Below, piece after piece: positions 27,331 to 40,215 of a DNA stretch of 64,000 nt. Source of the stretch: Odiellus spinosus (taxonomy: Eukaryota; Arthropoda; Arachnida; Opiliones; Phalangiidae); contig CAWUCO010000219.1 in the NCBI GenBank assembly GCA_963920705.1, forward strand, positions 1,736,001-1,800,000, written 5' to 3'. Under the pieces are notes generated by a model. It was given only the letters and a program-made list of their open reading frames with translations. It was not told the DNA's origin and made no database searches. The stretch's first letter is position 1, and each line of letters starts with the position of its first letter. The translations under genes and the position numbers were made by a program.

Positions 27331-29778
27331 GGATCTAAACTAGGGAATTTTAGAATCTCTACTTTGGAAATTTTTGAATCTCTACTTGGGAAATTTTACG
27401 ATCTATACTTGGGAAATTTTTCGATCTATACTTGGGAAATTTTTCGATCTATACTTGGGAAATTTTTCGATCTATACTTGGGAAATTTTTGGATCTATAC
27501 TTGGGAAATTTTTGGATCTCTACTTGGGAAATTTTTGAATCTCTACTTGGGAAATTTTTGAATCTCTACTTGGGAAATTTTTGAATCTCTACTTGGGAAA
27601 TTTTTGAATCTCTACTTGGGAAATTTTTGAATCTCTACTTGGGAAATTTTTGAATCTCTACTTGGGAAATTTTTGAATCTCTACTTGGGAAATTTTTGAA
27701 TCTCTTCTTGGGAAATTTTTGAATCTCTACTTTGTAAATTTTTGAATCTCTACTTGGGAAATTTTACGATCTATACTTGGGAAATTTTTCGATCTATACT
27801 TGGGAAATTTTTGGATCTATACTTGGGAAATTTTTGGATATATACTTGGGTAATTTTTGGATCTATACTTTGGAAATTTTTGAATCTATACTTTGGAAAT
27901 TTTTGGATCTATTCTTGGGAAATTTTTGGATCTATACTTGGGAAATTTTGGATCTAAACTAGGAAATTTTTGAATCTCTACTTGGGAAATTTTACGATCT
28001 ATACTTGGGAAATTTTTCGATCTATACTTGGGAAATTTTTCGATCTATACTTGGGAAATTTTTGGATCTATACTTGGTAAATTTTTGAATCTCTACTTGG
28101 GAAATTTTTGAATCTCTACTTGGAAAATTTTTGAATCTCTACTTGGGAAATTTTTGAATCTCTACTTGGGAAATTTTTGAATCTCTTCTTGGGAAATTTT
28201 TGAATCTCTACTTTGTAAATTTTTGAATCTCTACTTGGGAAATTTTACGATCTATACTTGGGAATTTTTTCGATCTATACTTGGGAAATTTTTCGATCTA
28301 TACTTGGGAAATTTTTCGATCTATACTTGGGAAATTTTTGGATCTATACTTGGGAAATTTTTGAATCTCTACTTGGGAAATTTTTGAATCTCTACTTGGG
28401 AAATTTTCGAATCTCTACTTGGGAAATTTTTGAATCTCTACTTGGGAAATTTTTGGATCTATACTTGGGAAATTTTTGAATCTATACTTGGGAAATTTTT
28501 GGATCTATACTTGGGAAATTTTTGGATCTATACTCGGGAAATTTTGGATCTATTCTTGGGAAATTTTTCGATCTATTCTTGGGAAATTTTTCGATCTATA
28601 CTTGGGAAATTTTTGGATCTATACTTGGGAAATTTTTGGATCTATACATGGGTAATTTTTGGATCTATACTTTGGAAATTTTTGAATCTATACTTTGGAA
28701 ATTTTTGGATCTATTCTTGGGAAATTTTTGGATCTATACTTGGGAAATTTTTGGATCTAAACTAGGGAATTTTTGAATCTCTACTTTGGAAATTTTTGAA
28801 TCTCTACTTGGGAAATTTTACGATCTATACTTGGGAAATTTTTCGATCTATACTTGGGAAATTTTTCGATCTATACTTGGGAAATTTTTCGATCTATACT
28901 TGGGAAATTTTTCGATCTATACTTGGGAAATTTTTCGATCTATACTTGGGAAATTTTTCGATCTATACTTGGGAAATTTTTCGATCTATACATGCGAAAT
29001 TTTTCGATCTATACTTGGGAAATTTTTCGATCTATGCATGGGAAATTTTTCGATCTATACTTGGTAAATTTTTCGATCTATACTTGGGAAATTTTTCGAT
29101 CTATACTTGGGAAATTTTTCGATCTATTCTTGGGAAATTTTTCGATCTATTCTTGGGAAATTTTTCGATCTATTCTTGGGAAATTTTTGGATCTATACTT
29201 GGGAAATTTTTGGATCTATACTTGGGAAATTTTTGGATCTATACTTGGGTAATTTTTCGATCTGTACTTGGGCAATTTTTCGATCTGTACTTGGGAAATC
29301 TCTACTTGGGAAATTTTTGAATCTCTACTTGGAAAATTTTTGAATCTCTACTTGGGAAATTTTTGAATCTCTACTTGGGAAATTTTTGAATCTCTACTTG
29401 GGAAATTTTTGAATCTCTACTTGGTAAATTTTTGAATCTCTACTTGGGAAATTTTTGAATCTCTACTTGGGAAATTTTTGGATCTATACTTGGGAAATTT
29501 TTGGATCTATACTTGGGAAATTTTTGGATCTATACTTGGGAAATTTTTGGATCTATACTCGGGAAATTTTTATATCTATTCTTGGGAAATTTTTCGATCT
29601 ATTCTTGGGAAATTTTTGGATCTATACTTGGGAAATTTTTGGATCTATACTTGGGAAATTTTTGGATATATACTTGTGTAATTTTTGGATCTATACTTTG
29701 GAAATTTTTGAATCTATACTTTGGAAATTTTTGGATCTATTCTTGGGAAATTTTTGGATCTATACTTGGGAAATTTTT

Positions 29779-30191
29779 GGATCTAAACTAGGGAATTTTT
29801 GAATCTCTACTTTGGAAATTTTTGAATCTCTACTTGGGAAATTTTACGATCTATACTTGGGAAATTTTTCGATCTATACTTGGGAAATTTTTCGATCTAT
29901 ACTTGGGAAATTTTTGGATCTATACTTGGGAAATTTTTGGATCTCTACTTGGGAAATTTTTGAATCTCAACTTGGGAAATTTTTGAATCTCTACTTGGGA
30001 AATTTTTGAATCTCTACTTGGGAAATTTTTGAATCTCTACTTGGGAAATTTTTGAATCTCTACTTGGGAAATTTTTGAATCTCTACTTGGGAAATTTTTG
30101 AATCTCTACTTGGGAAATTTTTGGATCTATACTTGGGAAATTTTTGAATCTATACTTGGGAAATTTTTGGATCTATACTTGGGAAATTTTT
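29779..30191 (+). repeat. 413-bp patch inserted in mega-HOR copy 3
   Basis: Copies 1 and 2 have the ACTAGAGAAT marker directly after the 1,026/1,003-bp interval. Copy 3 has an ordinary ACTAGGGAAT marker at 29,779, a block that follows 23,044-23,450 (including the rare GAATCTCAAC monomer and a GAATCTATAC monomer), and only then the ACTAGAGAAT marker at 30,192. The patch therefore looks copied from a non-adjacent part of the unit. Confidence 0.8.
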
Positions 30192-32439
30192 GGATCTAAA
30201 CTAGAGAATTTTTGAATCTCTACTTTGGAAATTTTTGAATCTCTACTTGGGAAATTTTACGATCTATACTTGGGAAATTTTTCGATCTATACTTGGGAAA
30301 TTTTTCGATCTATACTTGGGAAATTTTTCGATCTATACTTGGGAAATTTTTCGATCTATACTTGGGAAATTTTTCGATCTATACTTGGGAAATTTTTCTA
30401 TCTATACTTGGGAAATTTTTCGATCTATACATGCGAAATTTTTCGATCTATACTTGGGAAATTTTTCGATCTATACATGGGAAATTTTTCGATCTATACT
30501 TGGTAAATTTTTTGATCTATACTTGGGAAATTTTTCGATCTATACTTGGGAAATTTTTCGATCTATTCTTGGGAAATTTTTCGATCTATTCTTGGGAAAT
30601 TTTTGGATCTATACTTGGGAAATTTTTGGATCTATACTTGGGAAATTTTGGGATATATACTTGTGTAATTTTTGGATCTATACTTTGGAAATTTTTGAAT
30701 CTATACTTTGGAAATTTTTGGATCTATTCTTGGGAAATTTTTGGATCTATACTTGGGAAATTTTTGGATCTAAACTAGGGAATTTTTGAATCTCTACTTT
30801 GGAAATTTTTGAATCTCTACTTGGGAAATTTTACGATCTATACTTGGGAAATTTTTCGATCTATACTTGGGAAATTTTTCGATCTATACTTGGGAAATTT
30901 TTCGATCTATACTTGGGAAATTTTTCGATCTATACTTGGGAAATTTTTGGATCTCTACTTGGGAAATTTTTGAATCTCTACTTGGGAAATTTTTGAATCT
31001 CTACTTGGGAAATTTTTGAATCTCTACTTGGGAAATTTTTGAATCTCTACTTGGGAAATTTTTGAGTCTCTACTTGGGAAATTTTTGAATCTCTACTTGG
31101 GAAATTTTTGAATCTCTACTTGTGAAATTTTTGAATCTCTACTTGGGAAATTTTTGAATCTCTACTTGTGAAATTTTTGAATCTCTACTTGGGAAATTTT
31201 TGAATCTCTACTTTTTAAATTTTTGAATCTCTACTTGGGAAATTTTTGAATCTCTACTTGGGAAATTTTTGGATCTATACTTGGGAAATTTTTGGATCTA
31301 TACTTGGGAAATTTTTGGATCTTTTACTCGGGAAATTTTTGGATCTATTCTTGGGAAATTTTTCGATCTATTCTTGGGAAATTTTTGGATCTATACTTGG
31401 GAAATTTTTGGATCTATACTTGGGAAATTTTTGGATCTATACTTGGGTAATTTTTGGATCTATACTTTGGAAATTTTTGAATCTATACTTTGGAAATTTT
31501 TGGATCTATTCTTGGGAAATTTTTGGATCTATACTTGGGAAATTTTTGGATCTAAACTAGGGAATTTTTGAATCTCTACTTTGGAAATTTTTGAATCTCT
31601 ACTTGGGAAATTTTACGATCTATACTTGGGAAATTTTTCGATCTATACTTGGGAAATTTTTCGATCTATACTTGGGAAATTTTTGGATCTATACTTGGGA
31701 AATTTTTGGATCTCTACTTGGGAAATTTTTGAATCTCTACTTGTGAAATTTTTGAATCTCTACTTGGGAAATTTTTGAATCTCTACTTGTGAAATTTTTG
31801 AATCTCTACTTGGGAAATTTTTGAATCTCTACTTTTTAAATTTTTGAATCTCTACTTGGGAAATTTTTGAATCTCTACTTGGGAAATTTTTGGATCTATA
31901 CTTGGGAAATTTTTGGATCTATACTTGGGAAATTTTTGGATCTATACTCGGGAAATTTTTGGATCTATTCTTGGGAAATTTTTCGATCTATTCTTGGGAA
32001 ATTTTTGGATCTATACTTGGGAAATTTTTGGATCTATACTTGGGAAATTTTTGGATCTATACTTGGGTAATTTTTGGATCTATACTTTGGAAATTTTTGA
32101 ATCTATACTTTGGAAATTTTTGGATCTATTCTTGGGAAATTTTTGGATCTATACTTGGGAAATTTTTGGATCTAAACTAGGGAATTTTTGAATCTCTACT
32201 TTGGAAATTTTTGAATCTCTACTTGGGAAATTTTACGATCTATACTTGGGAAATTTTTCGATCTATACTTGGGAAATTTTTCGATCTATACTTGGGAAAT
32301 TTTTGGATCTATACTTGGGAAATTTTTGGATCTCTACTTGGGAAATTTTTGAATCTCAACTTGGGAAATTTTTGAATCTCTACTTGGGAAATTTTTGAAT
32401 CTCTACTTGGGAAATTTTTGAATCTCTACTTGGGAAATT

Positions 32440-34385
32440 TTTGAATCTCTACTTGGGAAATTTTTGAATCTCTACTTGGGAAATTTTTGAATCTCTACTT
32501 GGGAAATTTTTGGATCTATACTTGGGAAATTTTTGAATCTATACTTGGGAAATTTTTGGATCTATACTTGGGAAATTTTTGGATCTATACTCGGGAAATT
32601 TTTGGATCTATTCTTGGGAAATTTTTCGATCTATTCTTGGGAAATTTTTTATCTATACTTGGGAAATTTTTGGATCTATACTTGGGAAATTTTTGGATCT
32701 ATACTTGGGTAATTTTTGGATCTATACTTTGGAAATTTTTGAATCTATACTTTGGAAATTTTTGGATCTATTCTTGGGAAATTTTTGGATCTATACTTGG
32801 GAAATTTTTGGATCTAAACTAGGGAATTTTTGAATCTCTACTTTGGAAATTTTTGAATCTCTACTTGGGAAATTTTACGATCTATACTTGGGAAATTTTT
32901 CGATCTATACTTGGGAAATTTTTCGATCTATACTAGGGAAATTTTTCGATCTATACTTGGGAAATTTTTCGATCTATACTTGGGAAATTTTTCGATCTAT
33001 ACTTGGGAAATTTTTCGATCTATACTTGGGAAATTTTTCGATCTATACATGCGAAATTTTTCGATCTATACTTGGGAAATTTTTCGATCTATACATGGGA
33101 AATTTTTCGATCTATACTTGGTAAATTTTTCGATCTATACTTGGGAAATTTTTCGATCTATACTTGGGAAATTTTTCGATCTATTCCTGGGAAATTTTTC
33201 GATCTATTCTTGGGAAATTTTTCGATCTATTCTTGGGAAATTTTTGGATCTATACTTGGGAAATTTTTGGATCTATACTTGGGAAATTTTTGGATCTATA
33301 CTTGGGTAATTTTTCGATCTGTACTTGGGTAATTTTTCGATCTGTACTTGGGCAATTTTTCGATCTGTACTTGGGAAATCTCTACTTGGGAAATTTTTGA
33401 ATCTCTACTTGGGAAATTTTTGAATCTCTACTTGGGAAATTTTTGAATCTCTACTTGGGAAATTTTTGAATCTCTACTTGGGAAATTTTTGGATCTATAC
33501 TTGGGAAATTTTTGAATCTATACTTGGGAAATTTTTGGATCTATACTTGGGAAATTTTTGGATCTATACTCGGGAAATTTTTGGATCTATTCTTGGGAAA
33601 TTTTTCGATCTATTCTTGGGAAATTTTTTATCTATACTTGGGAAATTTTTGGATCTATACTTGGGAAATTTTTGGATCTATACTTGGGTAATTTTTGGAT
33701 CTATACTTTGGAAATTTTTGAATCTATACTTTGGAAATTTTTGGATCTATTCTTGGGAAATTTTTGGATCTATACTTGGGAAATTTTTGGATCTAAACTA
33801 GGGAATTTTTGAATCTCTACTTTGGAAATTTTTGAATCTCTACTTGGGAAATTTTACGATCTATACTTGGGAAATTTTTCGATCTATACTTGGGAAATTT
33901 TTCGATCTATACTAGGGAAATTTTTCGATCTATACTTGGGAAATTTTTCGATCTATACTTGGGAAATTTTTCGATCTATACTTGGGAAATTTTTCGATCT
34001 ATACTTGGGAAATTTTTCGATCTATACATGCGAAATTTTTCGATCTATACTTGGGAAATTTTTCGATCTATACATGGGAAATTTTTCGATCTATACTTGG
34101 TAAATTTTTCGATCTATACTTGGGAAATTTTTCGATCTATACTTGGGAAATTTTTCGATCTATTCCTGGGAAATTTTTCGATCTATTCTTGGGAAATTTT
34201 TCGATCTATTCTTGGGAAATTTTTGGATCTATACTTGGGAAATTTTTGGATCTATACTTGGGAAATTTTTGGATCTATACTTGGGTAATTTTTCGATCTG
34301 TACTTGGGTAATTTTTCGATCTGTACTTGGGCAATTTTTCGATCTGTACTTGGGAAATCTCTACTTGGGAAATTTTTGAATCTCT
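32440..34385 (+). repeat. 979-bp tandem duplication in copy 3
   Basis: Markers at 32,810 and 33,789, truncated 15-bp monomers at 33,371 and 34,350, and the CTAGGGAAATTTTTCG and TATTCCTGGG variants all repeat at an offset of exactly 979 bp. The unit is not a multiple of 23 because it contains several short monomers. The duplication is absent from copies 1 and 2. Its edges are approximate. Confidence 0.87.
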
Positions 34386-34560
34386 ACTTGGAAAATTTTT
34401 GAATCTCTACTTGGGAAATTTTTGAATCTCTACTTGGGAAATTTTTGAATCTCTACTTGGGAAATTTTTGAATCTCTACTTGGTAAATTTTTGAATCTCT
34501 ACTTGGGAAATTTTTGAATCTCTACTTGGGAAATTTTTGGATCTATACTTGGGAAATTTT

Positions 34561-36600
34561 TCGATCTATACTTGGGAAATTTTTGGATCTCTACTTGGGA
34601 AATTTTTGAATCTCTACTTGGGAAATTTTTGAATCTCTACTTGGGAAATTTTTGAATCTCTACTTGGGAAATTTTTGAATCTCTACTTGGGAAATTTTTG
34701 AGTCTCTACTTGGGAAATTTTTGAATCTCTACTTGGGAAATTTTTGAATCTCTACTTGTGAAATTTTTGAATCTCTACTTGGGAAATTTTTGAATCTCTA
34801 CTTGTGAAATTTTTGAATCTCTACTTGGGAAATTTTTGAATCTCTACTTTTTAAATTTTTGAATCTCTACTTGGGAAATTTTTGAATCTCTACTTGGAAA
34901 ATTTTTGGATCTATACTTGGGAAATTTTTGGATCTATACTTGGGAAATTTTTGGATCTTTTACTCGGGAAATTTTTGGATCTATTCTTGGGAAATTTTTC
35001 GATCTATTCTTGGGAAATTTTTGGATCTATACTTGGGAAATTTTTGGATCTATACTTGGGAAATTTTTGGATCTATACTTGGGTAATTTTTGGATCTATA
35101 CTTTGGAAATTTTTGAATCTATACTTTGGAAATTTTTGGATCTATTCTTGGGAAATTTTTGGATCTATACTTGGGAAATTTTTGGATCTAAACTAGGGAA
35201 TTTTTGAATCTCTACTTTGGAAATTTTTGAATCTCTACTTGGGAAATTTTACGATCTATACTTGGGAAATTTTTCGATCTATACTTGGGAAATTTTTCGA
35301 TCTATACTTGGGAAATTTTTGGATCTATACTTGGGAAATTTTTGGATCTCTACTTGGGAAATTTTTGAATCTCTACTTGTGAAATTTTTGAATCTCTACT
35401 TGGGAAATTTTTGAATCTCTACTTGTGAAATTTTTGAATCTCTACTTGGGAAATTTTTGAATCTCTACTTTTTAAATTTTTGAATCTCTACTTGGGAAAT
35501 TTTTGAATCTCTACTTGGGAAATTTTTGGATCTATACTTGGGAAATTTTTGGATCTATACTTGGGAAATTTTTGGATCTATACTCGGGAAATTTTTGGAT
35601 CTATTCTTGGGATATTTTTCGATCTATTCTTGGGAAATTTTTGGATCTATACTTGGGAAATTTTTGGATCTATACTTGGGAAATTTTTGGATCTATACTT
35701 GGGTAATTTTTGGATCTATACTTTGGAAATTTTTGAATCTATACTTTGGAAATTTTTGGATCTATTCTTGGGAAATTTTTGGATCTATACTTGGGAAATT
35801 TTTGGATCTATACTTGGGAAATTTTTGGATCTAAACTAGGGAATTTTTGAATCTCTACTTTGGAAATTTTTGAATCTCTACTTGGGAAATTTTACGATCT
35901 ATACTTGGGAAATTTTTCGATCTATACTTGGGAAATTTTTCGATCTATACTTGGGAAATTTTTGGATCTATACTTGGGAAATTTTTGGATCTCTACTTGG
36001 GAAATTTTTGAATCTCAACTTGGGAAATTTTTGAATCTCTACTTGGGAAATTTTTGAATCTCTACTTGGGAAATTTTTGGATCTATACTTGGGAAATTTT
36101 TGAATCTATACTTGGGAAATTTTTGGATCTATACTTGGGAAATTTTTGGATCTATACTCGGGAAATTTTTGGATCTATTCTTGGGAAATTTTTCGATCTA
36201 TTCTTGGGAAATTTTTTATCTATACTTGGGAAATTTTTGGATCTATACTTGGGAAATTTTTGGATCTATACTTGGGTAATTTTTGGATCTATACTTTGGA
36301 AATTTTTGAATCTATACTTTGGAAATTTTTGGATCTATTCTTGGGAAATTTTTGGATCTATACTTGGGAAATTTTTGGATCTAAACTAGGGAATTTTTGA
36401 ATCTCTACTTTGGAAATTTTTGAATCTCTACTTGGGAAATTTTACGATCTATACTTGGGAAATTTTTCGATCTATACTTGGGAAATTTTTCGATCTATAC
36501 TTGGGAAATTTTTCGATCTATACTTGGGAAATTTTTCGATCTATACTTGGGAAATTTTTGGATCTATACTTGGGAAATTTTTGGATCTAAACTAGGGAAT
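34561..36600 (+). repeat. Partial re-duplication of 30.9-32.9 kb
   Basis: From about 34,561 the array follows 30,925 onward at offset 3,636. It includes the ATCTTTTACTCGGG monomer (34,957 versus 31,321), the TTGTGAAATTTTTG monomers and the CTACTTTTTAAATTTTTG monomer. One added monomer shifts the offset to 3,659 (marker interval 643 instead of 620). A loss of about 92 bp near 36,050 then gives offset 3,567. Markers are at 35,184, 35,827, 36,377 and 36,583. Confidence 0.82.
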
Positions 36601-39502
36601 TTTTGAATCTCTACTTTGGAAATTTTTGAATCTCTACTTGGGAAATTTTACGATCTATACTTGGGAAATTTTTCGATCTATACTTGGGAAATTTTTCGAT
36701 CTATACTTGGGAAATTTTTCGATCTATACTTGGGAAATTTTTCGATCTATACTTGGGAAATTTTTGGATCTCTACTTGGGAAATTTTTGTATCTCTACTT
36801 GGGAAATTTTTGAATCTCTACTTGGGAAATTTTTGAATCTCTACTTGGGAAATTTTTGAATCTCTACTTGGGAAATTTTTGAGTCTCTACTTGGGAAATT
36901 TTTGAATCTCTACTTGGGAAATTTTTGAATCTCTACTTGTGAAATTTTTGAATCTCTACTTGGGAAATTTTTGAATCTCTACTTGGTAAATTTTTGAATC
37001 TCTACTTGGGAAATTTTTGAATCTCTACTTGGGAAATTTTTGGATCTATACTTGGGAAATTTTTGGATCTATACTTGGGAAATTTTTGGATCTATACTCG
37101 GGAAATTTTTGGATCTATTCTTGGGAAATTTTTGGATCTATTCTTGGGAAATTTTTGGATCTATACTTGGGAAATTTTTGGATCTATACTTGGGAAATTT
37201 TTGGATCTATACTTGGGTAATTTTTGGATCTATACTTTGGAAATTTTTGGATCTATTCTTGGGAAATTTTTGGATCTATACTTGGGAAATTTTTGGATCT
37301 AAACTAGGGAATTTTTGAATCTCTACTTTGGAAATTTTTGAATCTCTACTTGGGAAATTTTACGATCTATGCTTGGGAAATTTTTCGATCTATACTTGGG
37401 AAATTTTTCGATCTATACTTGGGAAATTTTTCGATCTATACATGCGAAATTTTTCGATCTATACTTGGGAAATTTTTCGATCTATACTTGGAAAATTTTT
37501 CAATCTATACTTGGTAAATTTTTCGATCTATACTTGGGAAATTTTTCGATCTATACTTGGGAAATTTTTCGATCTATTCTTGGGAAATTTTTCGTTCTAT
37601 TCTTGGGAAATTTTTGGATCTATTCTTGGGAAATTTTTGGATCTATACTTGGGAAATTTTTGGATCTATACTTGGGAAATTTTTGGATCTATACTTGGGT
37701 AATTTTTCGATCTGTACTTGGGCAATTTTTCGATCTGTACTTGGGAAATCTCTACTTGGGAAATTTTTGAATCTCTACTTGGGAAATTTTTGAATCTCTA
37801 CTTGGGAAATTTTTGAATCTCTACTTGGGAAATTTTTGAATCTCTACTTGGGAAATTTTTGAATCTCTACTTGGGAAATTTTTGAATCTCTACTTGGTAA
37901 ATTTTTGAATCTCTACTTGGGAAATTTTTGAATCTCTACTTGGTAAATTTTTGGATCTATACTTGGGAAATTTTTGGATCTATACTTGGGAAATTTTTGG
38001 ATCTATACTTGGGAAATTTTTGGATCTATACTCGGGAAATTTTTGGATCTATTCTTGGGAAATTTTTCGATCTATTCTTGGGAAATTTTTGGATCTATAC
38101 TTGGGAAATTTTTGGATATATACTTGGGTAATTTTTGGATCTATACTTTGGAAATTTTTGAATCTATACATTGGAAATTTTTGGATCTATTCTTGGGAAA
38201 TTTTTGGTTCTATACTTGGGAAATTTTTGGATCTAAACTAGGGAATTTTTGAATCTCTACTTTGGAAATTTTTGAATCTCTACTTGGGAAATTTTACGAT
38301 CTATACTTGGGAAATTTTTCGATCTATACTTGGGAAATTTTTCGATCTATACTTGGGAAATTTTTCGATCTATACTTGGGAAATTTTTCGATCTATACTT
38401 GGGAAATTTTTCGATCTATACTTGGGAAATTTTTCGATCTATACTTGGGAAATTTTTCGATCTATACTTGGGAAATTTTTCGATCTATACATGCGAAATT
38501 TTTCGATCTATACTTGGGAAATTTTTCGATCTATACTTGGGAAATTTTTCGATCTATACTTGGGAAATTTTTCGATCTATACTTGGGAAATTTTTCGATC
38601 TATACTTGGGAAATTTTTCGATCTATACTTGGGAAATTTTTCGATCTATTCTTGGGAGATTTTTCGATCTATACTTGGGAAATTTTTCGATCTATACTTT
38701 GGAAATTTTTCGATCTATACTTGTAAAATTTTTCGATCTATACTTTTGAAATTTTTCGATCTATACTTGGGTAATTTTTCGATCTGTACTTGGGCAATTT
38801 TTCGATCTGTACTTGGGAAATTTTTCGATCTATACTTGGAAAATTTTTCGATCTATACTTGGGAAATTTTTCGATCTATACTTGGGAAATTTTTGGGTCT
38901 ATACTTGGTAACTTTTTGAATCTCTATTTGGGAAATTTTTGAATCTCTACTTGGAAAATTTTTGAATCTCTACTTGGGAAATTTTTGAATCTCTACTTGG
39001 GAAATTTTTGAATCTCTACTTGGGAAATTTTTGAATCTCTACTTGGAAAATTTTTGAATCTCTACTTGGGAAATTTTTGAATCTCTACTTGGGAAATTTT
39101 TGAATCTCTTCTTGGGAAATTTTTGAATCTCTACTTTGGAAATTTTTGAATCTCTACTTGGGAAATTTTACGATCTATACTTGGGAAATTTTTCGATCTA
39201 TACTTGGGAAATTTTTCGAACTATACTTGGGAAATTTTTCGATCTATACTTGGGAAATTTTTCGATTTATACTTGGGAAATTTTTCAATCTATACTTGGG
39301 AAATTTTTCGATCTATACTTGGTAAATTTTTCGATCTATACTTGGGAAATTTTTCGATCTATACTTGGGAAATTTTTCGATCTATACTTGGGAAATTTTT
39401 CGATCTATACTTGGGAAATTTTTCGATCTATTCTTGGGAAATTTTTCGATCTATACTTGGGAAATTTTTCGATCTATACTAGGGAAATTTTTCGATCTCT
39501 AC
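36583..39502 (+). repeat. Terminal part of family A domain
   Basis: Markers at 36,583, 37,295 and 38,229 are the last before the B family appears. 37,328-37,793 is a shortened relative of 1,455-2,012 and retains the truncated 15-bp monomer at 37,741. From about 38,640 new variants appear (GGGAGATTTTT, TTTTGAAATTTTT, TTGGTAACTTTTTG) that are otherwise seen only in the 41.5-43.2 kb block. The end at 39,502 joins directly to a B monomer. Confidence 0.8.
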
Positions 39503-39850
39503 TTGGAAAATTTGTGGATCTGTACTTGGAAAATTTGTGCATCTGTACCTGGAAAATTTGTGGATCTGTACTTGGAAAATTTATGGATCTGTTCTTGGAA
39601 AATTTGTAGATCTGTACTTGTAAAATTTGTAAATATATACATGGAAAATTTGTAAATCTATACTTGGAAAATTTGTAAATCTATACTTGGAAAATTTGTA
39701 AATCTATTTTTGGAAAATTTGTAAATCTATACTTGGAAAATTTGTAAATCTATTTTTGGAAAATTTGTGAATCTATTTTTGGAAAATTTGTGGATCTCTA
39801 CTTGGACAATTTGTGGATCTCTACTTGGAAAATTTGTGGATCTGTACTTG
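37928..39850 (+). repeat. Segment spanning the A/B junction, left copy of a 3.8-kb-spaced pair
   Basis: This block repeats at about 41,721-43,550. The offset is 3,793 at the left (37,951 with 41,744; marker 38,229 with 42,022) and 3,700 at the right, reflecting loss of about four monomers in the right copy. It carries the junction from A to B at 39,503, matched by 43,203, so the junction itself was duplicated. Confidence 0.85.
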
Positions 39851-39870
39851 GAAAATTTGTGGATCTGTAC

Positions 39871-40100
39871 TTGGAAAATTTTTCGATCTATACTTGGGAA
39901 ATTTTTCGATCTATACTTGGGAAATTTTTCGATCTATACTTGGGAAATTTTTCGATCTATACTTGGGAAATTTTTCGATCTATTCTTGGGAAATTTTTCG
40001 ATCTATACTTGGGAAATTTTTCGATCTATACTTGGGAAATTTTTCGATCTATTCTTGGGAAATTTTTCGATCTATACTAGGGAAATTTTTCGATCTCTAC
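39871..40100 (+). repeat. Family A island of 10 monomers within B
   Basis: The first monomer is a hybrid: it begins TTGGAAAATTTTT (A at 5, T at 12) and ends CGATCTATAC, following a B monomer. Nine more A monomers follow, ending with CGATCTCTAC before a B monomer at 40,101. The length is exactly 230 bp, so the exchange was in register. Confidence 0.9.
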
Positions 40101-40215
40101 TTGGAAAATTTGTGGATCTGTACTTTTAAAATTTGTGCATCTGTACTTGGAAAATTTGTGCATCTGTACTTGGAAAATTTGTGGATCTGTACTAGGAAAA
40201 TTTGTGGATCTGTAC

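Larger units (their letters stand above)
27331..34560 (+). repeat. Mega-HOR unit, copy 3 (with insertions)
   Basis: Markers at 27,331, 27,950, 28,753, 29,779, 30,192, 30,766, 31,548, 32,168, 32,810 and 33,789 give spacings 619, 803, 1026, 413, 574, 782, 620, 642, 979. The series matches copies 1 and 2 apart from an inserted 413-bp interval and a 979-bp tandem duplication. It retains the 1,026- and 574-bp lengths of copy 1, so copy 2 lost the monomers. The 618-to-619 change comes from a 22-bp TTGGAAATTTTT monomer in copies 1 and 2 that is full length here. Confidence 0.9.
1..39502 (+). repeat. Family A satellite domain
   Basis: Monomers start TTGGGAAATTTTT (T at position 12). Four linked variants dominate: CG followed by ATCTATAC, GG followed by ATCTATAC, GA followed by ATCTCTAC, and GG with ATCTATTC. 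They occur as runs rather than at random: typically a run of CG monomers, then GG monomers, then a run of GA monomers, then GG and TATTC monomers, closed by a CTAAACTAG marker monomer. G5-to-A alone (GGAAAATTTTT) appears sporadically, but G at position 12 was not seen in this domain. Position 12 is therefore the sharper family marker. The last family A monomer ends just before 39,503. Confidence 0.95.
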
